From positions 62,001 through 126,000 of the forward strand of contig NZ_JAVESS010000004.1 in assembly GCF_034006445.1 (NCBI RefSeq): DNA of 64,000 bases, written 5' to 3'. This document shows positions 7,925 through 16,758 of the stretch, piece by piece. The notes beneath the pieces were generated by a model. It made no database searches. It saw nothing but the letters and a program-made list of their open reading frames with translations, and was not told where the DNA came from. The DNA comes from Desulfovibrio sp. GTDB lineage: Bacteria > Desulfobacterota > Desulfovibrionia > Desulfovibrionales > Desulfovibrionaceae. The position numbers and the translations under genes were made by a program. Within the stretch, counting starts at the first letter, position 1. Each line of letters begins with the position of its first letter.

Positions 7925-8518
7925 CTACCGGCTTATGGGCGGCACATCCGTGCTGACCTTCAGCATGGTGCCAAGGTGACGCCTGGCCAGAGCCAGTTCG
8001 CTTTCCGTCACTTCCGGCATGTCTTTGGAACGGACGCCGGTCATGTCGTTGCCTTCTTCAACAATGGCCAGAGCAGCGGCCATGCGGCCCATGACGCAGA
8101 AAAAGCGCACCGGATCCCATCCATGCTGCTGCACCCAGGCGGCTGCCTGCGGCGAGTACATGAAGTCCGCCTTGCCGTTGTTCAGCGTGGGGTGGGCCTC
8201 TTCATTATTGGCCTTGGCCCAGGAACGGAATTGCGGCAGCATTTCAAGAAAGTTCAGCAACTCCTTGTCCGTGACCGGCGGCTGCTTTTCATAGACAGTG
8301 GAAGGGGTTGGAGCCGGTTTTTTTGCATGGCTGGTAGCAGCCAGGGCCTGACCGGAAAAAAACCCGCCCGGCAAACCGGACGACAGGGTCAGGCAGAGGA
8401 TGGCCGCTCCGACCAGAAGTGCACGTGCAGCCATGGAGGCCGCACGTGCAGAAAAATTCATGTTCTGTGACGCCATGGGGCGCGACTGCGCCCCTGAGCC
8501 TGACAGCAATGTATTCAT
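7925..8518 (-). CDS. Exported protein of unknown function
   Basis: Up to 197 residues. A signal peptide is clear (ALLVGAAILCLTLSSGLPGG, cleavage likely after SGQALA), followed by a roughly 130-residue mature, helical domain (DKELLNFLEMLPQFRSWAK; DPVRFFCVMGRMAAALAIVE). No family recognised. The ATG at 8518 touches the glpX stop (TGAATG), suggesting translational coupling, but the N-region would be long. ATGs at 8476 and 8461 give a more normal signal peptide, so the true start is uncertain. It is probably co-transcribed with glpX. Confidence 0.7.
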   Translation of the reverse strand: MNTLLSGSGAQSRPMASQNMNFSARAASMAARALLVGAAILCLTLSSGLPGGFFSGQALAATSHAKKPAPTPSTVYEKQPPVTDKELLNFLEMLPQFRSWAKANNEEAHPTLNNGKADFMYSPQAAAWVQQHGWDPVRFFCVMGRMAAALAIVEEGNDMTGVRSKDMPEVTESELALARRHLGTMLKVSTDVPPISR

Positions 8519-9502
8519 TCAATACCGAACCGCGCTGAATTTCGAGAGCCTATCCATATTATGATACGACTCCACATACCGCAACGTTCCCGTTTTACCA
8601 CGTAAAACAAGGGAATGCGTCACGGCGTATTTGGAACTGTAGCGCACGCCGCGCAAAAAATCACCGCCGGAGATGCCGGTGGCGGCAAAAAAGCAGTCAT
8701 CGCTGCGCACAAGGTCATTGACGGTGAGCACTTCGCGCGCGTCGACACCGGCCTCGTTGATGGCCTCTTTTTCCACATAGGACTGGGGATCAAGACGGGC
8801 CAGTATCTGCCCGCCCATGCCCTTGATGGCGCAAGCGGCCAGCACGCCTTCAGGGGTGCCGCCCGTGCCCATCATGATGTCCACTTCAGAGCGCGGGTCC
8901 ACAGCCATAAGGCTGCCAGCCACGTCGCCGTCGGTGTGGAGCTGAATGCGCGCGCCTGCCTGGCGGATTTCACTGATGAGTTTTTCATGCCGGGGCTTGT
9001 CCAGCACAAAGACCACCAGATCCTGCACGCTCTTGCCCATGGCCTTGGCCACGTTGGCCAGGTTCACCTTGACGGGCGCGTCCAGATCGACCACATCGCG
9101 CGCCTCGCGGGACACCACGAGCTTTTGCATGTAATAGCTCGGCCCGGGGTTGAACATGCTGCCCTGGGGGGCGACGCCCACCACGGAGATGGCATTGGGG
9201 CGGCCATAGGCCAGAAGGCTTGTGCCTTCCACCGGGTCCACGGCCACATCAAGGCAGGGGCCAACGCCCATGCCCACTTTTTCGCCATTGGCCAGCATGG
9301 GGGCGTTGTCTTTTTCGCCCTCGCCGATGATCACCAGACCGTCGATATGAAGAGTGGCAAAGCTGATGCGCATGGCGTCAACGGCAGCGCCGTCTCCGGC
9401 CTCCTTGTCGCCGCGCCCGAGCCAGCGGGCTGACGCCAGGGCCGCCGCCTCGGTAATACGCACAATATCCAGGGCCAGATTTTTCTCCGGTGCTTCCACC
9501 AT
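8519..9502 (-). CDS. glpX: Fructose-1,6-bisphosphatase class II
   Basis: 327 residues, full length for GlpX. It hydrolyses fructose 1,6-bisphosphate to fructose 6-phosphate in gluconeogenesis, a Mn/Mg-dependent cytosolic enzyme. Seen here: RWLGRGDKEAGDGAAVDAMR near the N-terminus, VIIGEGEKDNAPML (metal site), DVAVDPVEGTSLLAYG (metal/phosphate site) and GTGGTPEGVLAACAIKGMGG. Start set at 9502, behind GGAGGAAGGT. The longer frame from 9589 adds a non-homologous leader. It is followed without a gap by the exported protein gene, and separated from nadE by a terminator. Confidence 0.95.
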   Translation of the reverse strand: MVEAPEKNLALDIVRITEAAALASARWLGRGDKEAGDGAAVDAMRISFATLHIDGLVIIGEGEKDNAPMLANGEKVGMGVGPCLDVAVDPVEGTSLLAYGRPNAISVVGVAPQGSMFNPGPSYYMQKLVVSREARDVVDLDAPVKVNLANVAKAMGKSVQDLVVFVLDKPRHEKLISEIRQAGARIQLHTDGDVAGSLMAVDPRSEVDIMMGTGGTPEGVLAACAIKGMGGQILARLDPQSYVEKEAINEAGVDAREVLTVNDLVRSDDCFFAATGISGGDFLRGVRYSSKYAVTHSLVLRGKTGTLRYVESYHNMDRLSKFSAVRY

Positions 9503-9568
9503 ACCTTCCTCCACTCGTTCTGCGTTATGCAACACACTGCTCTTACCCCAGCGCGCCGCCGTCTTCAA

Positions 9569-9602
9569 GAAAAAACCCCAGCCCGCCAAGCCTCAGGCGG
9601 GC
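9569..9602 (-). terminator. Terminator of the NUDIX-UbiD-NadE transcript
   Basis: On the minus strand GCCCGCC and GGCGGGC form a stem around an 8-base loop, followed by TGGGG and a T run. It lies inside the 320-base gap 9503-9822, which holds no gene. Confidence 0.65.
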
Positions 9603-9822
9603 CCCCCTTTTCAGGCCTTCTACGCGTCCGCAGCCGCTACGCCGTACGGCGAAGAGCCTACAGGCACGCCCACAGCGCCGGGCCACATGACCACAGCCAA
9701 TCCGGCCTGACGCGACGCGCCCGGCCCTCGCTCAAAAGATCCCCGCAGTGAAGGCACGGCAAAAGGGCCTCCCATTCACAGCACAATACTACTAAAATTC
9801 CTGCATCCAGCCCCGGCAGAGC

Positions 9823-11517
9823 CTATGGCAGCCGGTAACGCCCGGCCACGGGGGCCTGCCAGCCCTCGCCAAAGGGCATGCGGCTGACAAAAAGCGTCAA
9901 TGGCTCCTGCCTGCGTTTGAATTCGGCCGCAAAAAGCTTCTGCCGCACCTCGAGGCGCAGGGGTGAAGAATGCCCGGTCACAGGCGGCGTCGTGGGCAGC
10001 AGCAGATCTTCAAGCACGGGATCAAGCTCTTCGTAGGGCGGCAGGCTGTCCGCATCTTTCTGGCCGGGGCGCAGTTCCGCCGAGGGCGCCTTGTCAAAGA
10101 CCTGCTGCGGAATGATCTGCTCTCCCTTGTGTTCATTATACCAGCGCGCCACGGCATAGGTGCGCGTCTTGGTCAGATCGCCTATGACGGCCAGTGCCCC
10201 CACGGTGTCGCCGTACAGGGTGCTGTACCCCATGGCGGCCTCGCTCTTGTTGCCCGTATTGAGCACAAGAGCCCCGGCGCGGTTGGCCAGGGAGGACAGC
10301 AGGGTTCCACGTATGCGCGCCTGAAGGTTTTCAAAGGTTGTGTCGCCGGGGCGGGCCTCAAAAAGATCAAGGCCGGGAGCCAGCGTCTGGGCAAAGGCTT
10401 TCATGACAGGCTCAATGGGCAGCGTCACCGTGGTGATGCCAAGGTTGCTGGCAAGACCGAGGGCATCACTGACCGAGCCTTCACTGCTGTAGGGCGAGGG
10501 CATGAGCACGCCGGTGACGTTTTCCGCGCCCAGGGCCTCGACGGCCACGCAGCACACAAGGGACGAATCCATACCGCCCGACAGACCGACAATGGCCTTT
10601 GCAGCGCCGCATTTGCGCACAAAGTCGCGTGTGCCCAGGGTAAGCGCCCGCCAGCAGTCTTCCTCAACGCTGGCGCACAGCGGCTCCGGAGCCTTGCCGC
10701 CCGATGGCGCGCCGCTTGCGGTATTGCGGGCGGTATCCACCAGAAGCACGTCCTCGTCAAAAGCCTTTCCCCGTGCCAGCAGCTGCCCCGTGGGATCAAA
10801 AACCAGGCTTTGCCCGTTATACACGCGGCTGTCGTTGCCGCCCACAAGGTTGACGGAAAGAAGGTGCACATGGTGCCGGGCGGCCACGTGCGAAAGCATA
10901 TGCTCGCCTGCGGCCTGCGCCCCCTCTGTATACGGAGCCGCAGCCATGTGGATGAGGGCGTCAACGCCGCGCTGCACCAGTTCCATAAGTGGATTGTGCC
11001 CGCTGGCGTAGCGGGTTTTCCAAAAGGCGTCTTCTTCGCGCTGGGCGTCTTCGCACAGCACAACGCCCATGCGCCAGCCGCCCAGCGTCAGAATGCCGCA
11101 GGAAATGCCCTTGTCGAAATAGCGGCTGTCTTCGCCATCCGACCCGGCTCCCTGTGTTCCGCCCTGCCCGCCCTGGTAGACCTTGCGCGAGGCCACCTGC
11201 CACGCGCCATTGTGAACCAGCACCGCGGCATTGGAAAGCAGTCCCGACGCGTACACGCTGGGCACGGGCGTGCCCACCAGCAGGGCCGGGCCGCCCTTGA
11301 GAACTTCAGCCATATGATCCAGCGCCTTGCGGCACCCCGCCGCGAAATCATCCGCGCAAAGGTAGTGTCCCGGAGCCACGCCGCACAAGGCCAGTTCAGG
11401 CGTCACGCACAACTCTGCCCCGGCTGCGGCGGCCTGCCGCACGTCGTCAAGTATGCGTTCCATATTTCCGGCCACATCGCCTGTGACGCTGTTGCACTGC
11501 AAAAGGGCTATTTTCAT
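9823..11517 (-). CDS. nadE: Glutamine-dependent NAD+ synthetase
   Basis: 564 residues, two domains. Residues about 1-270 are a nitrilase-type glutaminase (catalytic Glu in VTPELALCG and Cys in VVLCEDAQREE). The remainder is the NAD synthetase domain with the P-loop-like pyrophosphatase motif VGLSGGMDSSLVCCVA and LNTGNKSEAAMGYSTLYGD. It amidates nicotinic acid adenine dinucleotide to NAD+ using glutamine ammonia, the last step of NAD synthesis. The start at 11517 has GGGGAGAG upstream. It is the third gene of a tight minus-strand operon after NUDIX and UbiD. Confidence 0.96.
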   Translation of the reverse strand: MKIALLQCNSVTGDVAGNMERILDDVRQAAAAGAELCVTPELALCGVAPGHYLCADDFAAGCRKALDHMAEVLKGGPALLVGTPVPSVYASGLLSNAAVLVHNGAWQVASRKVYQGGQGGTQGAGSDGEDSRYFDKGISCGILTLGGWRMGVVLCEDAQREEDAFWKTRYASGHNPLMELVQRGVDALIHMAAAPYTEGAQAAGEHMLSHVAARHHVHLLSVNLVGGNDSRVYNGQSLVFDPTGQLLARGKAFDEDVLLVDTARNTASGAPSGGKAPEPLCASVEEDCWRALTLGTRDFVRKCGAAKAIVGLSGGMDSSLVCCVAVEALGAENVTGVLMPSPYSSEGSVSDALGLASNLGITTVTLPIEPVMKAFAQTLAPGLDLFEARPGDTTFENLQARIRGTLLSSLANRAGALVLNTGNKSEAAMGYSTLYGDTVGALAVIGDLTKTRTYAVARWYNEHKGEQIIPQQVFDKAPSAELRPGQKDADSLPPYEELDPVLEDLLLPTTPPVTGHSSPLRLEVRQKLFAAEFKRRQEPLTLFVSRMPFGEGWQAPVAGRYRLP

Positions 11518-11535
11518 GCCGCTCTCTCCCCCATG

Positions 11536-13410
11536 TTAAAGGTATCCGTGTAAAGGCCCGCCTGGTGCGGCCAGGGCATCCACCCTGCGGGTGGTGTCCG
11601 GGTCCTCTTCCAGGGGGGGAGCGTGGAAGGGCTTCAGGCGGGCGTCCATAACCAGGGGCGCTTCACACGACCAGTGCTTTGCCCGCGTTTGCGCACGGGC
11701 CCCGTACACATCCGTGGCCGGGTCTGACCGGGTAAAGGCCACCCAGAGAAAGTTGTCCATATCCCTGGCGCAGAACGCCGCATCGTCCGCAACCACCACC
11801 AGGGGAAAGGCTTCGCGTCCGGGCCAGTGGGCCAGGGCGTCCGCAAGGGTTTCCATTGCCGGATCAGGCTCGTTTCTGCCCAGGGCATGCCGTGGGCCGC
11901 GCAGCACAAGCAGACCGGGGCCAGCCACGTGCGCGTCGCCAAAGCCTTGGGGCAGGGGCGGCAGTTCGGCCGCCTGGCCCGTCAGTTCCAGCCCGAGGTC
12001 ACGCCGTTTTTCCCCGGCGGCAGCCCATATGAGCTTTGACCCCTCATTGAGGCCAAGCCCCGTATAGTCCAACGTGTCATTGGTGCTGTGCGTGATAAAA
12101 TGCAGATCGCGCGCAAAATCCGTGCGTTCCAGAAGATGACGCAAGAACTGCGGCGCATGGGCCGCGCTGAGGCCGGGGGCATCCTCGTGGGCGGCCACAA
12201 GAACATATTTGGCCAGAGCCGTTTGCGTGGTCCCCAGCAGGTGCAGGGCCATGGTCAAAAGCTCGCGCGGTCTGCGCGTGGCTTCATAGGGAGTATAGCG
12301 CTCGCTGCCCAGGGCCAGCAACAGGGGGTGCACCCCTGCCGCGTCCACGGCATGAACCTCGCGTACGCCCTGAAAAACCTGCGGCACCAGCGGCCCGGTA
12401 AGCTCGTGGATGAATTCGCCAAAAACCGTGTCTTCCTGCGGCGGCCGCCCCACGGCGGTAAATGGCCACACCGCCCCCTTGCGGTGGTACACGGCATCCA
12501 CCTTGAGCACGGGAAAATCGTGGGTAAGACTGTAATACCCCACATGGTCGCCAAAGGGGCCCTCGGGCTTGGCATTGGGCATGATGTGCCCGCTGATGCA
12601 AAAATCCGCTTCTGCCAAAACGGGCAAGGGCAGGCCGTCAACCCTGGCCATATCCATGCGGCGTCCGCCAAGCAGTCCGGCAAAGCGCAATTCGCTGAGG
12701 CCCTCGGGCAGGGGCATCACCGCCGCCACGGTGAGGCTTGGCGGGCCGCCCACATACACGTGCACGGGCAGCGGACGCCCCTGCGCGATGGCGTGGGCGT
12801 GGTGCACGCCTATGCCACGGTGGATCTGGTAGTGCAGGCCCATTTCGTCCGGCGCGTAGTCATTGCCGCTCTGCTGTACCCGGTACATGCCAAGGTTTGA
12901 CGCGTCGGCCCCCGTGTTGGCGGGGTCTTCGCTGTACACAAGGGGAAGGGTGATGAAGGCCCCGCCGTCCATGGGCCAGCAGGTCAGTTGCGGCAGATCG
13001 GCGGGCGCGCAACGGCGCTCCAGCACGGGCACGTTGCCGCCTTCGCTGCCACCCTTGCCGCGCCGCAGCCGGGGGAGCATGTGCCAGAGGCCCGGCACTG
13101 CGGGCAGCGCGGCCCAGGGCTTTTTAAGGGCAGCCGCAGGATCGGCCTTGGCGGCCAGCACGGCCCGCACGGCAGGCAGGCTGTCCCTGAAAATATAGTG
13201 CAGGCGCTCACGTGTGCCGAAAAGGTTGCACAGCATGGGAAAGGACGTGCCCCTGACCCGCGTGAACAGCAGGGCCGGAGCCTTGGCCCTGAAGGCCCGC
13301 CGCTGGATGGCCGCCAGTTCCAGATGCGGGTCCACCTCGGCGTCAATACGCTTGAGGTGCCCACGGCTCTCCAGATCGGCGAGGCATTCCTGCATGTTGC
13401 GGTAGCCCAT
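11536..13410 (-). CDS. UbiD-family decarboxylase
   Basis: 624 residues. It belongs to the UbiD family of prenylated-FMN-dependent (de)carboxylases acting on aromatic or alpha,beta-unsaturated acids. Visible family features: an N-terminal region with AKAPALLFTRV, a central ITLPLVYSEDPANTGADASNLGMYRVQ, then EMGLHYQIHRGIGVHHAHA and YVGGPPSLTVAAVMPLPEG, and KPEGPFGDHVGYYS near the active site. The substrate cannot be given: it may act in a menaquinone/futalosine-type route or on other aromatics. ATG at 13410 overlaps the NUDIX stop as TGATG; a GTG at 13416 sits too close to the GGGGAG ribosome site. No UbiX partner is seen in the window. Confidence 0.9.
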   Translation of the reverse strand: MGYRNMQECLADLESRGHLKRIDAEVDPHLELAAIQRRAFRAKAPALLFTRVRGTSFPMLCNLFGTRERLHYIFRDSLPAVRAVLAAKADPAAALKKPWAALPAVPGLWHMLPRLRRGKGGSEGGNVPVLERRCAPADLPQLTCWPMDGGAFITLPLVYSEDPANTGADASNLGMYRVQQSGNDYAPDEMGLHYQIHRGIGVHHAHAIAQGRPLPVHVYVGGPPSLTVAAVMPLPEGLSELRFAGLLGGRRMDMARVDGLPLPVLAEADFCISGHIMPNAKPEGPFGDHVGYYSLTHDFPVLKVDAVYHRKGAVWPFTAVGRPPQEDTVFGEFIHELTGPLVPQVFQGVREVHAVDAAGVHPLLLALGSERYTPYEATRRPRELLTMALHLLGTTQTALAKYVLVAAHEDAPGLSAAHAPQFLRHLLERTDFARDLHFITHSTNDTLDYTGLGLNEGSKLIWAAAGEKRRDLGLELTGQAAELPPLPQGFGDAHVAGPGLLVLRGPRHALGRNEPDPAMETLADALAHWPGREAFPLVVVADDAAFCARDMDNFLWVAFTRSDPATDVYGARAQTRAKHWSCEAPLVMDARLKPFHAPPLEEDPDTTRRVDALAAPGGPLHGYL

Positions 13411-14051
13411 CAGCACTTCTCCCCTTTATGCGCTGCCAGTGTGGCGGGTGTGGCGGGCGCGGCGGATACGCTGGAGGATGCGGCGGCGGATGCGCCGGTG
13501 GATACACCGTCGGAACCGAACGACACCACGCTTTTTTCCTTTCCGGCGTTACCATCGGGCAGATGGTGACAGGCCAGGGGCTGCACGGCCGCCACCTGCC
13601 GCTGCCCGGCCAGGGCCTGCCTGAAATGCTCCAGAATTTCCGCATGGTCAAAGACCAGAGGCTGCGGCAGGGCGTCCAGCGGATAAAAGGCGGCCTGGGC
13701 CGCATCATCCCCGGCGCAGATGGCGTCAGGATTACGCGCCTTGCCCGTAAAAACCACGGTAAGCGTGTGCTGGCGGGGATCGCGCTTGGGCCGTGAATAC
13801 ACGCCCAGCAAGCCCGTCAACTCAACATCAAGCCCTGTCTCTTCGCGCATTTCGCGAACGGCGGCCTCTTCAGCCTGCTCGCCCTCATCTATGAATCCGC
13901 CAGGCAGGGCAAAGCCGATGGGCGTGTGCCTGCGACGGATGATCACCACCCCTCTGCCCGGCTCGTGAATGATCACGTCCGCCGTGGGCGCGGGATTGCG
14001 AAAGCAGGAATAGGGTTTGCCGCAGTGGGGGCAGACAACGTCTTTTTTCAT
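13410..14051 (-). CDS. NUDIX hydrolase with N-terminal zinc-ribbon half
   Basis: 213 residues. The Nudix box GGFIDEGEQAEEAAVREMREETG is complete near residues 50-72, so hydrolysis of a nucleoside-diphosphate-linked compound is expected. A CPHC motif lies at residues 7-10 and one more Cys at YSCF. The C-terminal 45 residues are Ser/Ala-rich and unlike the core. Start at 14051 (MKKDVVCPHCG) is chosen because the upstream extension runs into the divergent promoter region. Clustering with UbiD and NadE hints at NAD or quinone metabolism, but the substrate is unknown. Confidence 0.88.
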   Translation of the reverse strand: MKKDVVCPHCGKPYSCFRNPAPTADVIIHEPGRGVVIIRRRHTPIGFALPGGFIDEGEQAEEAAVREMREETGLDVELTGLLGVYSRPKRDPRQHTLTVVFTGKARNPDAICAGDDAAQAAFYPLDALPQPLVFDHAEILEHFRQALAGQRQVAAVQPLACHHLPDGNAGKEKSVVSFGSDGVSTGASAAASSSVSAAPATPATLAAHKGEKC

Positions 14052-14155
14052 TTCAGCCTCAGTGTCTTTGCCAGGCGACGACAGCCGCAGGCACAGGCAT
14101 ATTAAGCCAGCACGGGTCGGGCCGCAAGCATGCAAAGGCGGGGCGGCTCCGGTTC

Positions 14156-14183
14156 TTGACATAATAGTATGGCTGCCATACAT
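14156..14183 (+). promoter_or_regulatory. MarR operator within its own promoter
   Basis: GTATGGC-T-GCCATAC at 14167-14181 is a perfect 15-bp palindrome. It lies between a consensus -35 TTGACA (14156-14161) and the ATG at 14191. Its core (TATGG...CCATA) recurs in a second palindrome before the methyltransferase gene, the expected pattern for an autoregulated MarR repressor. The transcript would have an extremely short leader. Confidence 0.7.
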
Positions 14184-14190
14184 ATCTCGC

Positions 14191-14730
14191 ATGTACGATA
14201 AGGACTACAAAAAAACCGCCGTCGAACTGCGCATCCAGCAGTCAATTCTCGACGACCACGACGATCCGGACATCCAGCGTCTGCGCAACAACCACATCTG
14301 CTTTGCGCTGCTCTCACTGGTAAACCAGTTTTACATGCTGGAACGTCAATGCCGCAATTTCGGCACTGATGTGGAGATCCATCTGGGGGAAATCCAGATG
14401 ATCATGACCATTCACAATGTCCAGGGCATTCATGTGAACGGGCTGGCCGAAAAACTTGGGATAACCAAGGGCAGCGTTTCTGAAATGCTGCGCAAGCTTG
14501 AACGCAAAGGGCTTGTGCGCAAGGAAAAGGATCCGCTGAAAATGACCAGGCTGAACATTTTCCTTACCGATAAAGGCTTGCTCGCCCACCAAAACCACAT
14601 CTGTTTGCACAAAAAGCTCGACAATCTTGTGCTTGAAGCGGCGGCGGAGCATGGCCCGGAAATGCTGAACAGTTTTACCAGCCTGCTCAATGGCATTCTG
14701 GCGCGGCTCGCCGCCTTCAGCAAGAGCTGA
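14191..14730 (+). CDS. MarR-family transcriptional regulator
   Basis: 179 residues with a winged helix-turn-helix: VNGLAEKLGITKGSVSEMLRKLERKGLVRKEKDP, near residues 82-115. The wing follows in DPLKMTRLNIFLTDKG, with flanking helices for dimerisation on both sides. It binds DNA as a dimer and usually releases on binding a small ligand. The start at 14191 has no clear ribosome site and may be leaderless; the longer frame from 14017 would overlap the divergent NUDIX gene. Palindromes at 14167 and 14755 are its probable operators, so it is inferred to control itself, the methyltransferase and perhaps NUDIX-UbiD-NadE. Confidence 0.9.
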   Translation: MYDKDYKKTAVELRIQQSILDDHDDPDIQRLRNNHICFALLSLVNQFYMLERQCRNFGTDVEIHLGEIQMIMTIHNVQGIHVNGLAEKLGITKGSVSEMLRKLERKGLVRKEKDPLKMTRLNIFLTDKGLLAHQNHICLHKKLDNLVLEAAAEHGPEMLNSFTSLLNGILARLAAFSKS

Positions 14731-14754
14731 TCACGGCGCCCTTTTTTTGGGATA

Positions 14755-14777
14755 TTTTGTATGGGTGCCATACAAAA
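14755..14777 (+). promoter_or_regulatory. Second MarR-type operator
   Basis: Perfect 10-bp arms TTTTGTATGG (14755-14764) and CCATACAAAA (14768-14777) flank GTG. The inner arms match the palindrome in front of the MarR gene. It lies 25 bases after the MarR stop and about 210 bases before the methyltransferase start. Confidence 0.7.
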
Positions 14778-14985
14778 TTCCAGAACATGCCGACGCATGC
14801 CGCAAGCGTCCGGCATCATTGACGCAAGGCGCGTCCGGTCCCGCGCACGCAAGGGGCAACAGTGCAGGCGCCGCCAATGCTACAGACCGCACTATTGCTG
14901 CAGGCCGCAGTGGCGGACAGCGCACTGCCCATACACCTATCCCGCACGACCTGCGCGGCCTCACCCTAACCAGCCAGGAAAAAAT

Positions 14986-15630
14986 ATGAACAGCCACACC
15001 ACGGTAAAAAAAGGCGATGCCTTTACAGGCATGCGCGCGGGCAAGCACTACGAGCGCATGGGCAGAATATTCGGGCTGAACGATGATTTTTACAAGCGGG
15101 CCATTGGCGACCTGCGCCTTGAAGACGGCATGAAGGCTCTGGACATGGGCTGCGGCACGGGGGCCCTGAGTTTTGCGCTGGCGCACAGATCGTCACCGCG
15201 CTGCACCATTCATGGCATTGATCTTTCCGAAGACCAGACGATCTATGCCAGCAACCGGCCTGGCGGCCAGGGCGGGGCCTTGCACTTCAGTACGGCGTCT
15301 ATGGATGACGCGCTTTTTCCCGATGGGGCACTGGATATTGCCATGACCTCAATGGCCCTGCACGAGGCAAGCCCGGAGGTGCGCCGCGCCGCCTTGAGCA
15401 ATATTGCCCGCATGCTGAAACCCGGCGGCAAATTCCTGCTGGTGGATGTGGCAAAACCGCTTTTGCGCGGGTGGGGCCTTGTGTTGCGCCCGCTCATGGC
15501 CCTGACGGAGAAATTTCGTGACAACCGCGAAAACAGCTATGCGGACATTTGCGCAAAGCTGGGGCTGATTCAGACCGAAGACCAGTACATCAACGCCATA
15601 ATACGGCGGCAGGTTTTCGTGAAGCCCTGA
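14986..15630 (+). CDS. Class I SAM-dependent methyltransferase
   Basis: 214 residues. Motif I is ALDMGCGTGALSFAL near residue 50, motif II/acidic loop IHGIDLSEDQ, and the post-I region GALDIAMTSMALHEASPE followed by MLKPGGKFLLVDVAKP, all typical of small-molecule (UbiE/Methyltransf_11-like) enzymes. The substrate is unknown. Start at 14986 behind CAGGAAAA; the longer frame starting at 14761 would place the MarR-type operator inside coding sequence and is rejected. It is probably repressed by the upstream MarR protein. Confidence 0.87.
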   Translation: MNSHTTVKKGDAFTGMRAGKHYERMGRIFGLNDDFYKRAIGDLRLEDGMKALDMGCGTGALSFALAHRSSPRCTIHGIDLSEDQTIYASNRPGGQGGALHFSTASMDDALFPDGALDIAMTSMALHEASPEVRRAALSNIARMLKPGGKFLLVDVAKPLLRGWGLVLRPLMALTEKFRDNRENSYADICAKLGLIQTEDQYINAIIRRQVFVKP

Positions 15631-15852
15631 GACTCCATCTGGCTCTGGCAGCCCGCTTGCCCCTTGCCCCGGCAATCTGCGCTGCCGTAAGGGTTGCCAC
15701 GCAACGCTCCTGACCAGCAATCACCCGCCAACCATAGCAGCATTGCCTGTTGGCTGCGTGGCCAGCCGCCTGCGCGGGCATGCTGCGACCCTGCGTCAAC
15801 GGCGCGCCGGGCCGCCATTCGAGGAACACCTGCACGGGCATACCGCGACAAT

Positions 15853-16072
15853 AAAAGTTTTAGGGGGTGGGGGCGTGGGGGAGGAGACCCTTTTTTAGAG
15901 CATTTAACCTTTAAAGAAGGTTAAATGCTCTAACGCTGCACGAAAGTGCAGCGCGCCACAACGTGGCGTGGATTCTGCCGAAAATCGCATTTCCGGCAGA
16001 ATGACACCTTTGAAATGTAAAACATTTCAAAGGTAATCTAGTCTAAAGAGGGTCCCTCCCCCACAAAGCATG
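15853..16072. repeat. Repeat C copy interrupted by a repeat A copy
   Basis: 15853-15896 is the left half of the G-rich hairpin repeat (AAAAGTTTTAGGGGGTGG ... GAGGAGACCCTTTT) and 16047-16072 is its right half (AGAGGGTCCCTCCCCCACA). Between them sits a reversed family A copy, 15897-16046, ending AGAGCATTT/...TAGTCT. That copy has its own terminal hairpin (arms TTTAACCTT/AAGGTTAAA at 15903-15925) and shares CATTCTG...CAGAATCCACGCCACGTTGTGGCG with the copy at 54903. No gene lies in 15631-16095. Confidence 0.75.
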
Positions 16073-16095
16073 CCCAAAAATATTTCAGCGTGACC

Positions 16096-16758
16096 TTAGA
16101 CGACCGTAAAGCCCGCAGCCTCCAGGGCCTGAGCGCTCACAGCCCCGGCGCGAACCATGCGCAGCCGCCGCACGTTCCCTCCGGCGCTTTGTCCGTCCGC
16201 CAGGGGTTCCACAAGGGTTGAAGGCTCGCCTCCCTGCGGGTTCGGGCCAAGGTTCAGTACGCAGGGCATCTGCCCTTGGTTTTCCAGCGCAGCCAGAAGT
16301 TCGGGATCCAGTTGTTCCACGCGGCACACGGGCTGCCGCCCGTTGAGGTTGGCGCTGCTGGCCGTCAGCGGGCCGCCCGCCCCAAGGGCCAGAGCCGCCG
16401 CCACGGGATGCGGCGTCACCCGCACTGCCACCTGTCCGCGTTCATTCACAAGAGCCGCAGGCAATGCGGGTCTTGCGGGCAGCAGCACCGTGAGCGGCCC
16501 TGGCCAGAAGGCGGCGAGGGCTTCGGGCATGGCCTCAAGGCAGGCCACGGCCCGCACCTGCTCCACGCTGGCCGCCAGCAGTGGCAAGGGCTTATGGACG
16601 GGACGCCGCTTCAACTGGTAGACTCTGGCCACGGCCACGCTGTCTGTGGCCAGACAGCCCAGACCATAAAAGGTTTCGGTGGGAAAAATCAGCGCATGAC
16701 CGCCGCGCAGACAGGCGACGGCCTCTTGCAGATCCTGACAGAATGATTGGAGAGACAT
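16096..16758 (-). CDS. Sua5/YciO/YrdC (TsaC-like) protein
   Basis: 220 residues. Probably L-threonylcarbamoyladenylate synthase, which makes the intermediate for t6A modification of tRNAs. The family signature is the KxR...KP motif, LKRRPVHKPLPLL, near residue 45-57, with PTETFYGLG near the start and the nucleotide-site PLTASSANLNG near 135. It lacks the C-terminal Sua5 domain, so it is TsaC-length. ATG at 16758 shares bases with the RlmH start (CATG), so the two genes diverge with overlapping starts. ATGs at 16782 and 16794 are alternatives that would overlap more. Confidence 0.85.
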   Translation of the reverse strand: MSLQSFCQDLQEAVACLRGGHALIFPTETFYGLGCLATDSVAVARVYQLKRRPVHKPLPLLAASVEQVRAVACLEAMPEALAAFWPGPLTVLLPARPALPAALVNERGQVAVRVTPHPVAAALALGAGGPLTASSANLNGRQPVCRVEQLDPELLAALENQGQMPCVLNLGPNPQGGEPSTLVEPLADGQSAGGNVRRLRMVRAGAVSAQALEAAGFTVV

